Source: Cytidiella melzeri
Taxonomy: Eukaryota; Basidiomycota; Agaricomycetes; Polyporales; Irpicaceae
Length of the DNA: 64,000 nt
Assembly: GCA_022592445.1 (NCBI GenBank)
Contig: JABYQR010000030.1
Location: 162,201 to 226,200, forward strand
Direction of reading: 5' to 3'
The first letter of the stretch is position 1; each line of letters opens with the position of its first letter. Under the pieces are notes generated by a model. The model ran no database searches and was not told where the DNA came from. It saw only the letters and a program-made list of their open reading frames with translations. Shown here piece after piece: positions 43,170 through 53,697 of the stretch. Made by a program: the position numbers and the translations under genes.

Positions 43170-43620
43170 ACAACCATGCACTCATGGCTGGCAAAGATAT
43201 CAATATCTCCAACCCATTTCAAGGCCATTCTCCATTATTGGCTCAACAAAACGTCTAAATTTTGACAGACCTGTGTTTGTCAGTTGCACCTCACCCATGT
43301 CCACACCACTTTTTCAAGAAACATTTGAGGTTGTTTCTAAATCCTCATGCCCAGGCTTGCTGGTCCCTCCATCCACATCACTTGAGCAACCATGATTGTG
43401 TGCCCACAGCATTTCATAGCCTTCTGCCACTCTCACCTTGTACACCAGCACTTGGTGAGTCAGCCAGTGCATATTCTCCCATGTAGCAATGCTTCATACC
43501 TTCTGAAACAACCCAACTGCTTGTTTGTTGATCTGTGCAACAAGACCAGACAGAGAACCCCACCATTGGAAGCTCTGAGCAGTACTAGAGAACAAGTCAA
43601 GTAAGAAGTAATTAGAGCAG
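43170..43620 (-). pseudogene. CpG-decayed copy of the hypothetical gene at 52325-53182
   Basis: Plus-strand sequence matches 52290-52740 in the same order and orientation, for example CATAGCCTTCTGCCACTCTC here against CATAGCCTTCCGCCACTCTC there, and CTTGTACACCAGCACTTG against CTCGTACACCAGCACTTG. Most differences are CG in the other copy against TG or CA here. Frames are broken. It and the peroxygenase relic at 46160 form one old duplicated segment. Confidence 0.85.
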
Positions 43621-43639
43621 ACCAGGCTCAAGTGCGGAT

Positions 43640-43890
43640 TGCAGGAGTAGGGCCAGCAAGTAGCAAGATACAATTCCTGAAGTCCAAAATGTGATTTGAA
43701 TGTTGTACATATTAAATGAGAGGATGTGTTTAGTTTATAGTAGAGCATGTATATATTGTATCTGAACATTTGCATCCCTAATTAACTGTTATTGACAGAT
43801 CAAAGTTTACTTCTGTAATATGACCATTGTGTTCAGTATGTCTATCAGTGTGTATTCCATTGTGAAACCATATATGAGCATTGTTATCAA
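43640..43890 (-). repeat. Inverted repeat R2, right arm
   Basis: Partner of 39838-40095, see there. It abuts the decayed gene copy at 43170-43620, so it probably inserted into the duplicated segment. Confidence 0.85.
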
Positions 43891-44162
43891 TAATATGGCA
43901 AGTGAAATAGCTGTCACCATGTAGGCAATTCCACACAAGTTGAGCTCATATCTACTAGCCTGCATAGTATATACAAATTTGAATGAAATGTCATCACCTC
44001 TATGATAGCAGGTACACTTTTTCTTTGATGTGATGTGCCTCAAAGCATTCATGCAGTTGGAAATAGTTTGCCTGTTACATGAGCCATTACACTTGAAATA
44101 TTCTTCCAGCTATTCTTTGTGCAGTGCCATAGAGTAGATCTAATGTTAAGATACTATCATTC

Positions 44163-45014
44163 ATGCGGTGTTTGTAAAAACCCGGCGCTCAGCACATTGC
44201 GCTGAGAGCTCCCGCCTAAATCTGTCAAAAAGTACATAGAACTATACCTGTGCATCTTGATAGTATGCTGTATTAAATTCACGCTTTTTAGAGAGGAACA
44301 GCGAGCTGCGGCAGGATGTCAAAGAGGGGTAGAAGAGAGAAGGGGTGTTTGTAAAAACGTCACGGTTGGTCACACCGGCATGAGGTCAGCATATTGTCAC
44401 TCCAACGCGGCTTACCATATGTAGTATCACCATCAGCTGAGCTCATCAGCGAGAGCAGTGTTCGTAAAAAGTGTGTTTGGGTAGATTACCATGTGTATTA
44501 CAAGGTCAAGAATACTGAACACTTCGACGTGAATCAAGAAAGAAGGGGCCGCAAAGCAGTGGCTAGAAGTTGCAGCAAGCAGGTACCAGACGCAAAACGC
44601 AAACACGATGTTGCGACGAGGCTGCGATACGCCTCTTAGCAGAGTTTAAACTGCGCTCGGTCTCAAAGTCACACATGTCTCGATATTGTTCGTAAAAACT
44701 ACTCTACACATGTACACAGAGCAATCAGGCTGCTGGAGCAGCTTTCAATGCAATATTAGTCACTTTGCTTCTGCAAGACGGTCATAAAATATGCAGTACA
44801 TCAGTCAGAATCTCTATCCATCAATCTGAGTAAAGTACAGAAACTCACTGCTTTGTCTCTACCGACTTCATCCCTCGCATTTATACTACTTTGCTTACAC
44901 CAAAATAATGCTATAGTCGTCCTTTATTGCTCACAGTATACTTAGAATATTTGGACGTGCGCAAGTATCGAAAGTACTAGTGTTCGTAAAAACAGGTGTT
45001 TACAAACACTGCAT
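44163..45014. mobile_element. 852-bp non-autonomous DNA element with subterminal TGTTYGTAAAAA repeats
   Basis: The ends are inverted: ATGCGGTGTTTGTAAA (44163-44178) and TTTACAAACACTGCAT (44999-45014), 15 of 16 matching. TGTTTGTAAAAA or TGTTCGTAAAAA recurs at about 44169, 44346, 44460, 44690 and 44983. It has many CpG sites inside a CpG-poor block, so it is a later insertion. Its short frames do not resemble a transposase. Target duplication not evident. Confidence 0.6.
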
Positions 45015-46150
45015 CAACAATAGTATATCACAGTATAATGCTATTGATTTTGAGCTTGTAACTGGTAAAAGCATCTACTCACAAAGTTCTCCTACATTGT
45101 TACCAGCTGCATCTATGAAAGATATATCTTGTAGATCCTGATGCAGGCAATCTTGATTGATGATTATACCATCTCCAATGTCACTATCTCAAAATTCAGA
45201 TCTTTGAAGATATCACAAAGCATTGTCAAGTAATTATAGCCTGTCAGAGGTGATTTTTTTCATTTGTCACTATCCTTAATCTTGATGTTGATGAGTGTAG
45301 TAAACAAGCTATCATGCACACAACTATATGATCAACTGTTCCAGTTGAATTCCTTGAGGCCAAGTCAATTGGGTAGTACTGGGTTCAAATTGATTGTTGT
45401 GTCTTATGGGTTTGGTTGAGTATTTGACTTTTTCCAAGTCCTTTCTACCCTTGTTGATTGATTTTATACCTTGCACCTCACTATAAAATTCAATATCAGT
45501 TGTGACTTGAGCAGAGACAAATTAGTCTACTGTAGCATTTATATGTTCACTTGGTTGATCTTCTAATGTATGATTGACTGTCTTATTGATATTCTATCTC
45601 CCTTGGTTCTGTTCAATGTTTGCCAGACTGCCTCTTCAAATAGATCCTCAATGCTGTGAACATCTTTACCATGCCACTTTCATTGTTGTGGCAGAGTTTT
45701 GAATATGTAATCTATCCCTCTGACATGTCACCATGATGATATGCAATGATTACCACAAACACCTTTGGGTATTTTTTCACGAATCTTGATTAAGTGATTT
45801 TGTCAAGTAGTGCTAAAGCAGCAAATTGCTGTCTTAATTGTCTAACAGTCCTCATATCCTATGCTTATTTGAGAGGTCTTGTGTAACTCATGGTATGTGG
45901 TAAGTTCACCCATGAGACAAGCAAGCATCAATGGACTTTTGTCAAAAGATTGACTCTGAGCCCAGCAATGCACCTTGAGAGATTCTGCTTGCATTTAATT
46001 GTAGCTACTGATGCAGTATAGAATATTCTTCTGGCAGAGTTTTAACACATTGAACTGATGCATTTCATCAATTGGTAGCCACAAATCCCCACACTTAGTT
46101 GATGAGTAATACCAGTAAAACATGATCGTTGAGGTCTGCAAAGAGATGTG
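45015..46150. other. CpG-depleted sequence without a recognised gene
   Basis: AT-rich with almost no CpG and only short frames. By position it may be decayed sequence between the two duplicated gene relics, but I see no clear match to 52.8-53.5 kb. Confidence 0.4.
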
Positions 46151-46159
46151 TAAGTGTGG

Positions 46160-46492
46160 CAAACTGGCTGCATTGCCTCAGTGGAGTTGTAAGTTGTCAT
46201 GACATACACACAATCAGGTGCTATAGGCTTGTCAGCTTTGTATCCAGTAGACTCAGTTGGATAAAATATAGCTTCCAGCCACTCCCATCATGAGATGTTG
46301 TGTCACAGGTGCTTCAGGCACAAACCCACACTCATTCTATCCTCTGCAAGGTGGAGACTCTTGTGTTCCATGTCATGCCATGAGCTTTATGGCACACCGC
46401 AGCTATATTCCTTGTGACAGCAACTAGATTAACACAGAAATCACTATCAATCCACTCATGGAGTGCTTCCATCTTTCCAAGCCTCTTGGTAT
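46160..46492 (+). pseudogene. CpG-decayed 5' fragment of the peroxygenase gene at 53698
   Basis: Matches about 53505-53945: GCATTGCCTCAGTGGAGTTG against GCATTGCCTCGGTAGAGTCG, TCACAGGTGCTTCAGGCACA against TCACAGGTGCTTCAGGCGCA, and CTCATGGAGTGCTTCCATCT against CTCATGGAGTGTTTCCGTCT. Nearly every CpG of the intact gene is TpG or CpA here. About 100 bp around the start codon is deleted and the 3' three quarters of the gene are absent. Confidence 0.9.
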
Positions 46493-46684
46493 ACCTAGCA
46501 CAGGGTGTGAATAGATACTTTGCACCTGTGCCAGTCGTAGTCCTTTCAAACAGAACATGTTGATCATTGGATATCCATGGATAGTATCACAACACTCATG
46601 GCGGCACTGATGCACTGGTCCTCCTCCTTCCTAATCTGTCTCCTCAGGTGGGTCACCACTGGACATATTGTTAAAGGTAGTAAA

Positions 46685-46760
46685 CCAATGGTGGCAAGGG
46701 GCTTCATTTTTCTTGTTGTTAATCTTGTGCTGTGTTTATGACTGATGCAACAATCAGATG
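46685..46760 (-). promoter_or_regulatory. Second orphan promoter relic of the secreted family
   Basis: GGTGGCAAGGGGCTTCATTT and the following TGCTGTGTTTATGACTGATGCAAC line up with the promoter of gene B (27368-27415) and with the relic at 40865. The TATA part is decayed. Confidence 0.5.
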
Positions 46761-47665
46761 TAGCACTCTTTAGCACTCACTGTCAACGCAAAACAGTTAC
46801 ATGCTTCAAGATTATAGGAGCTTATCAGAACTGACTTCCAACACATGTTACATGTGTCCTGTCAATGTCTGAACTGCCTTGTTGTCATTGGAACAGCCAC
46901 AGGCTGTGTTCTGCTGGTGATCGTTGCTCAGACAGCAAGTAATGCGTGTGGAGCTTTGTGAACAATTGGTTGCAGTGCTTAGCACTGACACAACCAGAAT
47001 TCACCTGCTCCAAAGAATAAAGATATCAAATTGTCTCGTAAGAGTCAGCTCCTGAAACACTGTTGATGCTTCCTCAGAGCATGTAGTGCTTGCGGATTGC
47101 TGTACATGTCTACCATAGGCTGTGTTCTGATGGTAATCTCTGCTCAGAGAGCCAGGAATGTTTGTAGATCAGTTTATATGTCTATGTCTACAATAGATTT
47201 GAGTACCTGGCCAGGATGTAATATTATCTTGCTCATGGGCCAGCAAGTACAAGAGCAAGGTTTTTGGTCTGAGTCTGAGTGACCTTTTTTCATTAATCAA
47301 TCCCAGTTCAAATGAAAATCTTCTTGGGCCAGGGTATGGGTATAAGATAAGGTCATCAGATAGTGTGGAGTATGTATTCATTTGTGCCTATGTGCTGTCT
47401 GCAAAAGTCAAAATTTCATTTTGTTTGCAATATTCTCATACAAAGTTTCAAAGAATTGATAGCACAGCCAGTGTAATGCAATAATTGTGTTTATTGCATT
47501 AAATCTCATAACTGTTACTGTTTATTGTTTGTATCTGCCATCAGATTCCCACTCTTTAGAAGACAACTGGGTCACATCTGTAAAAGTACCAATGTACTGG
47601 CATGTGAACCAGAACAATTCTCAATTCTTCAGGCATTGTAAAAGTGCCCACTGCCAATTTCTTGC
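46735..47665 (+). repeat. 144-bp monomer copy plus repeat family R1, copy 4
   Basis: 46735-46990 resembles a unit of the 38.5-39.26 kb array; 47045-47665 follows the R1 order and ends with a TTCTTCAGGCATTGTAAAAG version of the shared end. Confidence 0.75.
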
Positions 47666-47810
47666 ATATATTATTGGATAGTATGCAGCTAACCTATGCA
47701 ATGTGCAGTGTCTAGTAACTATCTGTAAATTATCAAACTCTAGGTAGATATGCAGGTTAACCTACAGGTACCTGTTAGTAACCATCATCCATGCTCAGCT
47801 CTATACTAAT

Positions 47811-48255
47811 TTGGGACCTGTGATATCTACATGAGTAAGTAAAGCAATCTACCTATTCCAAGCATGCCCTATGCCCTAGTGTTCTCACTGCAATAGTTGA
47901 CCAATAGCAGTAGTACTGTTTACAATCCAATGACAAAAATTTTCAAGCTAGACTTGATCTAGCTGCTTCTATGACTACTGTTGACAGATACATGATGTTC
48001 CATCAGGTTCTTCAATCTACTTTGACAGATCCCTGATATTTAACCATGTTTCAGCATCTCTTATCATGTTCCATAGGGATCACCATGTGGTTACACTGAT
48101 AAGCTAAGGAGCATATCAATGCATCAAGAATAGGAGGTACATTGGTACATCAGTTGATAGATGCATGTAGGTGTATCCATGGACTCATACAAGATCCCAT
48201 CGTGAATGTTGCCTTATCAGGCAAGTTTGAGACAACAATGAGAATCTGCAACAAA
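47811..48255 (+). mobile_element. Old, decayed LTR of the chromodomain gypsy family
   Basis: Shares CTACATGAGTAAG, CTACC, AAGCATGCCCTATGCCCTAG and TGCCTTATCAGGCAAG-like blocks, in order, with the LTRs at 27590 and 59764. CpG-containing GCGC units of those LTRs are lost. Ends are not clear. It shows that the family has been inserting here over a long time. Confidence 0.75.
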
Positions 48256-48390
48256 ATTGAAATTGCCACACAGCTCTCAACCCAGATGTAAAGTTTTTTG
48301 GGAAGTCAAGCAATGCTGTACTAACAGCTAGCCACCATCTTGTTGTCACCCAACTACTATGCAACCACTATCTGACTGCAAATTTTTGGC

Positions 48391-48558
48391 TGTACTTACT
48401 ATTGATAAGGACCAGAAATTGCAAATTGTGGCTGTACTTACCATTGATAAGGACCAGAAATTGCAAATTTTGGCTGTACTTACCATTGATAAGGACCGGA
48501 AATTGCAAATTGTGGCTGTACTTACCATTGATAAGGACCGGAAATTGCAAATTTATCT
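48391..48558. repeat. 42-bp minisatellite, four units
   Basis: Units start at 48391, 48433, 48475 and 48517, each TGTACTTACYATTGATAAGG followed by ACCRGAAATTGCAAATT. Being a multiple of three, the array is open on both strands (plus: LTIDKDQKLQIVAV repeated). Confidence 0.95.
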
Positions 48559-49081
48559 GTGTGGACCAGTACCACATGGTTACCCACAACTTCATCATGG
48601 CATGCAGAACATAGCCTGCAGGTGTGATAAGGATGAGACAGCTTGGAAGTTGACAAAAACACATGTAATATTTGTTTCTACATCACTGTGCATAACAACC
48701 TGTAGTTGCACAATTTCTGTGCAGCACCCAGGGTTCTTTTTAAATTGGGTGAAATTGTCACAGTCAGTCACAAATGAACACAAGTGATCCTGCCAGTGTG
48801 ACAAGCCAATGATCTTGTTAACCACTACAGCTTGTGTTCTGTTTTCACTCATACCTCTGATTGTACCCTGCTTTTCAGCAACCAGCCTTGTTGAGCCAGC
48901 ATGGCACAATGACTGACCCAAGATGTCAATCTGTGACTGACTGAGACAACCTAGCAGGCCAAATCAAGAAGGCTGGGCATCTCAGAAAATTGTGCAACTG
49001 CATTTTGTTGCACAAAGCAGCGCAAGACATATACAACCCTTGATAGAGCATTTTTGCTATCTGTGTACTAGTATTCAGTAC

Positions 49082-49117
49082 ATCAGCACTGCACATGAGC
49101 AACCAGATATATATATA
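49082..49117 (+). promoter_or_regulatory. Shared upstream motif and TATA tract, gene D
   Basis: CATCAGCACTGCACATGAGC is followed by a TATATATATA tract (49107-49117). A 63-nt leader intron (49200-49262, GTAAGT..CTTACAG), the same length as that of gene C, lies between this and the ATG. Confidence 0.6.
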
Positions 49118-49327
49118 CCAAGCCCCCAGCCTTGTAAGTATCTCAGTACACCTTCATCCACTCCAGGTCTTCAGGTCTTCATTGCTGCAGTGCTGGTCAG
49201 TAAGTACCTCATTGTTGGCATTTCACTGGCCTTAGATCACAGTGCTGAAACTGTTCTTACAGCTAGCTGTATTACTATCCCTTCAACCCTTTTCATCACC
49301 CTTCAACATCCTATACTGTTGCTTGCC

Positions 49328-49650
49328 ATGTGGTTTCCAACCTCTTTTGTGTTGCTTGCTGCTGTTGTTACCAGTGGGTTCCATATGGTGGCTGGGTCTG
49401 CCATACCAACTGGGAAAGGGCTAGATGAACCCTCTAAACTCATTAACGGAGCTAGACCCACTGAACCTCAAAGTAGGTGACTCTCCCAGTCTGCATGTTT
49501 TTCACTCATCTCACCAACTGGATGCCAAAAGCATTTGCAGGATTTTACCAACTCAAGAATTTTCTACCAGAAGCTGACCAGTTGAAAGCAGCAGGAATAC
49601 CCAAGAACCCGCCACCACCATCAGAGGGTTCCGGGGCAAAGAAAGACTGA
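49328..49650 (+). CDS. Small secreted protein, shared-signal family member D
   Basis: Exons 49328-49472 and 49541-49650 with a 68-nt intron (GTAGGT..TTGCAG, phase 1); 255 nt, 84 residues. The intron lies at the position of the in-frame 57-nt segment of gene C, and the two introns are similar in sequence. The signal MWFPTSFVLLAAVVTSGF, then HMVAGSAIP, aligns with A-C. The mature part is only about 58 residues: a polar first half, QLKNFLPEADQLKAAGIP, then NPPPPSEGSGAKKD. Without splicing the frame stops at 49480 after 50 residues. Secretion inferred; function unknown. Confidence 0.6.
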
Positions 49651-49699
49651 GGCTTACAGACTTGAGATGCAATTGTTGTAGTAGTAGGCAGGCTCTCAA

Positions 49700-52290
49700 A
49701 CTGCTGTATCTGAATGAGCGACTGGATATGTTGTACTGGGTAGCAGTGGTAGTGCTTATAGTACAAGTCCCTAGTCCTATAATCTACAGTATGTACATGT
49801 CAAGGATTGTAAACAGGCCTGTATAGCAGACATGGGTGTTATCATCCACACCGACGCAGGTGGTTCGTATGTTCACAGCAATGTGCCGAGAGGACGGTCA
49901 AGATGTCTTAGTCAGCTTCTTCACAAAGGAGATTTTACGATCAGTGCAGAGCTGCAGGAAAAGATGGCACTGCTTCGCGTGCAATTTTACTGGAAAAAAA
50001 CACCCGCAAATTTGACCTTGTTTCAACATGTGGTCACTCTTGTTACCTCCCTTTCTGAGATTCGTACTCTTGAATTCAACTTCAACAATTCCGTTACCCC
50101 CGTTTTCTCTCAGTCTCTCTTACAGAGGCGGAACGTCTAAAATCGACTTTACAAGGACAATGGCCATCACCCCACGAGCGCAATGGGTTTGATGGACGTC
50201 AGCTCTGTCGTGCAACGAGCATTGACGTTGATACTCATCAATTCTCCCGACTTTATCTGACATCCTGCTGGCCAGTCTCCTCCTCTTCAAGACTCTCCCC
50301 TGATCAACATCCCAGGCTACACCACGTACTCGAGGTAGGTTGGGTCCAATTTACATTCAATCTCACGCACATGCCCTCCCTCGCATATTTTTTTCATGCT
50401 CCTTGGCTCATATACTACCACTTTCCATCGGATTCAGGTCAGCTTCTAGTCAAAGGACCTCCCTTAGGCCTTCTATTGTTGGTTGCCCGCTGCCCGCTCT
50501 CACAACTATACTTTAAGACCTACGGCGGTTGGCTCTCTCAACAATGTGCTTCCTCCAGGGCGGGACTTCGCACTCATCCCACCGCACCGTCATCGTCATC
50601 TACATATATACACATCCGATGTACGCAGCGCAAACCCGTCTGAGCCATTCCATAACTATGTCTTGTACCGACTTGCATGCACTATAGGCTATAGCTCTTT
50701 CGTTGAACCGCGAGATCCAATCTTTGTCTCACTTGAACACCCGATAGCACATCTTCTGGCAAAGGGAGAGGTTAAAGGTACGAGCTTGTCCCAAGATCAC
50801 GGCACAAGTCGTAGCGCATCTGAGCAAACGTCTACACGTCCCATGTGCACATTGTCGAAGACACTTTCGTGCCGACAGTACTCACCTGCAATGCGTTGCA
50901 ATCTCACCTTGACATTGGGCTGGCCGCACGCCCATGCGACTGTACAACGAACTGATCAACCTTGCTCTCGCTCCGAAAATCCGTCAATCCAATGGCGCAC
51001 GACGAGACGGCTCTTTCCAAGTCCACAATGAGACAGGTGCACCCCTTCGCCGGTCGACTGACCTTGTCACACGGTCAACATTCACGCTCCCTTCATAACC
51101 TCTGATGTTCTGCGGGCCTCGCTTGTTTGTTTTGCCTTCTCTTGATGACTCTGATTGGGTTGAACTGATCTTTACCTTCACCGAGTTCACATCGTGCTGC
51201 AGCGCGAATACATCAATGTCGGGACCCGATGGCGGGGTTCTTACATGTTTGAACCAATGATTATGATTTGTGGATCGGATTAGAGTAATGAGCGGGACGC
51301 ACCACACGATATACTACGTGTTGTCAAAGTATTCCAAGACACAGAACGTTTCTGGTCACTATGGAACTCTGAAGTGGACCGAGAGAGTTTGGAGAGGGGT
51401 GCGTTCAAGTGAAGAAGTGAAGAGTTCACGTCACGACGCGAACCGAGTATGAGTATAATGCAGTCTACCAGCCACGTACTGTAGCGGTAGGAGGCGGAAG
51501 GACTAAAGAGGCGGCCAGATGATAGTAGAAAGCCTTATGATAGGAGGACAGTGAGGCAGAATATAATCATCACCAGTGGTTTTGGGAGCAGCGTGGCACT
51601 TACAATCTTGAGAGTGCAGCTAAACAACCTGAACGGAGTTAACTATAAGAAATGTCCGCGTTAGGATTCCGAGTCTTCTGATCGATAGTTTGACGGCGCT
51701 GTACGTAGCCTCGTAAAGCTGAAGCTCCGATCACATACTGGATCTAGTACGAGCCACACAGCTCAGGAATTTGGCGCGCCCGAAATATAGTTGGTAACGT
51801 ACATGTTGATGAAACTCGTTGGTTGAACCTGACCGACGACACGTTGGCTGTTGCGAGGTTTAGCTCTTAGGGCTTAACAAGTTGGCAACTTGACGAGATC
51901 ACCTGGGTGGCAATGTGAGATCCAGCAATTACAATCAAAAGGATGGTTTGTCTATCGAATGCTCACCCCAATTCCCGCGGCGGTGGATGGACAGAATCGA
52001 CGTTATTCATCTCCCGCCCGTTAAAAGTTTGTGATAGGTTTGACATGCCCATGAGGATAAGTCACAGGAAGTATATGGACGCAGATGATGTGGGGAACAA
52101 CTTGGTACTGTTTGTCGCAAGATATGTCGTACTGTACTTCTAGTTAGCGATGTCTGACGCGAATGGTATCCATTATGGCATTGCATTCTTACTTCCATTT
52201 GATAATCTACGAACTGTCTTCTGTTTCCGCGCCAGCGTTGTCACTGCCAAAACAAAAGAAAATGGGCAGTATGTAACAGTCGTCTCCAAC
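49700..52290. other. Sequence without a supported gene, possible F-box-type relic
   Basis: CpG frequency returns to normal. Frames near 49830-50330 (EIRTLEFNFNNSVTPVFSQS, ERLKSTLQGQWPS) and 50400-51000 have the look of a decayed or intron-split protein, perhaps an F-box-like one, but I cannot assemble or name a gene. Nothing recognised in 51.1-52.2 kb. Confidence 0.35.
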
Positions 52291-52324
52291 ACAACTATGA
52301 ACTCACGGCTGGCAAGAACAATCA

Positions 52325-53182
52325 ATGTCTCCAACCCACTTCATGCCCATTCTCCATCATCGGCTCAACGAAACCTCTGAACGTCCACGGGGTCGGGTCC
52401 GCCAGTCGCACCTCGCTCGCGCCCGCATCGCTTTCTCGAGACGCAGAGTTGATGCTTGCGCTTGAGTCTTCATGTTTCGGTTTACAGAACCCTCCATCCA
52501 TATCACTTGGACGACCACGATCCTGTGCCCACCGCATGCCATAGCCTTCCGCCACTCTCACCTCGTACACCAGCACTTGATGAGGGAGCCAGTGCAGATT
52601 CCTCCACGTAGCACCGCTCCATACCTTCCAAAACAACTCGATTGCCCGTTCGTTGATCCGCGCGACCGGACCAGACGGTGTACCCCACCATCGGAGGCTC
52701 TGAGCAGTACTAGAAGACGAGTGTTCATAGTTGGTGCCGGACCTGTGCGCATGTTTAGACCAGGCTCGGGCGCCGGCTGTGAGTCCAGCCTTGTTAGGGA
52801 CAAGATAGGCTTCGACGCAGGTTTCTTTTGAGGGCGGCGGCATGCAGTCTAGAGCTGAGCCTACTGTATACGCTAAGCCATGTTTTATGTACAGTGACAG
52901 TAGTGAATGCTCTGAGCTGTTGGAACAGTAATCCATGCTTGAGCCTCCGCGCTGGAGGAGATCGCGCAGTCGAGCGCGTCCGATGGTTGCCGATGGGTGT
53001 TCCGCCATGTTGTGGCAATGCGGGTTGGGTAGAGCTTCATTCTGTTTCATCAGGCTTGAGTGTTCAGAGGAGACGTGGGCGGCGGGCTGTGAGCGTGGCG
53101 ATGTGTCGGTTTGGAATACAGCCTCCTGGACTACCACGCTGCCATCTTCCTCTGGTGTAGGTATCATGATATCGTCGTCCAT
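52325..53182 (-). CDS. Conserved-looking hypothetical protein
   Basis: Single-exon model of about 285 residues from the ATG at 53182 (the longer frame begins with TTG). The N-terminal ~90 residues are polar and acidic. The rest looks structured: LAYTVGSALDCMPPPSKETC, AYLVPNKAGLTAGARAWSKH, WWGTPSGPVARINERAIELF, WRNLHWLPHQVLVYEVRVAE, GYGMRW, and near the end TPWTFRGFVEPMMENGHEVG. I believe similar proteins occur in other mushrooms, but I cannot name a family or function. A CpG-decayed copy lies at 43170-43620. Divergent from the peroxygenase gene (about 515 bp between ATGs), and the pair was duplicated together. Confidence 0.6.
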
Positions 53183-53625
53183 CCTCTCATGCAATTACAA
53201 GGCTTCAACCTTGAGTGGCCACACTGTGCTCGCGACGAGAGAGACACTGTGATGGTCAAACGATGAAGACGAGATTTAGAGTCCCGATTGTGATCTCTCG
53301 TTCGATCGTGTTGATCGTAGATTCCAGCGCCTAGCCTTGCGCCTTTGTCCCTCGTGTTGTGCTGTTTGAGCTTTGCTCAGGCTGTCGACTGGTGATTTCT
53401 TGTCGGGCCAGGGACATTTACGATGGCTGGACATACCTAACATCTGGCCTCTGCCACTATGGGCAAGATCTGCAAGGGGCTGGCTAGTCGGCAAAGAAAT
53501 GGTTGCGTGCTGCATTGCCTCGGTAGAGTCGTAAGTCCGTCGTGATGCGCTCACACTGGCACACGGTCTCTATATGCTCAAAAGTACACTTGTCAGCTTT
53601 TAGCAAAGTAGACTCAGTCGAGTGC

Positions 53626-53632
53626 TATATAA
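53626..53632 (+). promoter_or_regulatory. TATA box of the peroxygenase gene
   Basis: TATATAA, 66-72 bp upstream of the ATG at 53698. The decayed copy keeps the matching region near 46265 as AAAATATAG. Confidence 0.6.
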
Positions 53633-53697
53633 CTGCCAGCCGCTCCCCCCTCGTCCCTCTTCGTAGCCCACATTCACCCACTGCCTCCACCTCAGCC

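Larger units (their letters stand above)
36729..49000. repeat. CpG-depleted repeat block
   Basis: Whole 60-base lines in 38.6-38.8, 40.6-41.1 and 45.0-46.1 kb have no CpG at all, while TpG and CpA abound. The gene island at 7-25 kb and the LINE are CpG-rich. The block is a mosaic of inverted and direct repeats listed separately. CpG-rich islands inside it (about 37.4-38.0 and 44.2-45.0 kb) match younger insertions. Confidence 0.75.

Noticed and set aside
48359..48787. ORF with repeated LTIDKDQKLQIVAV segments
   Set aside because: It is produced by a 42-bp minisatellite open in both directions; no promoter or conserved ends.
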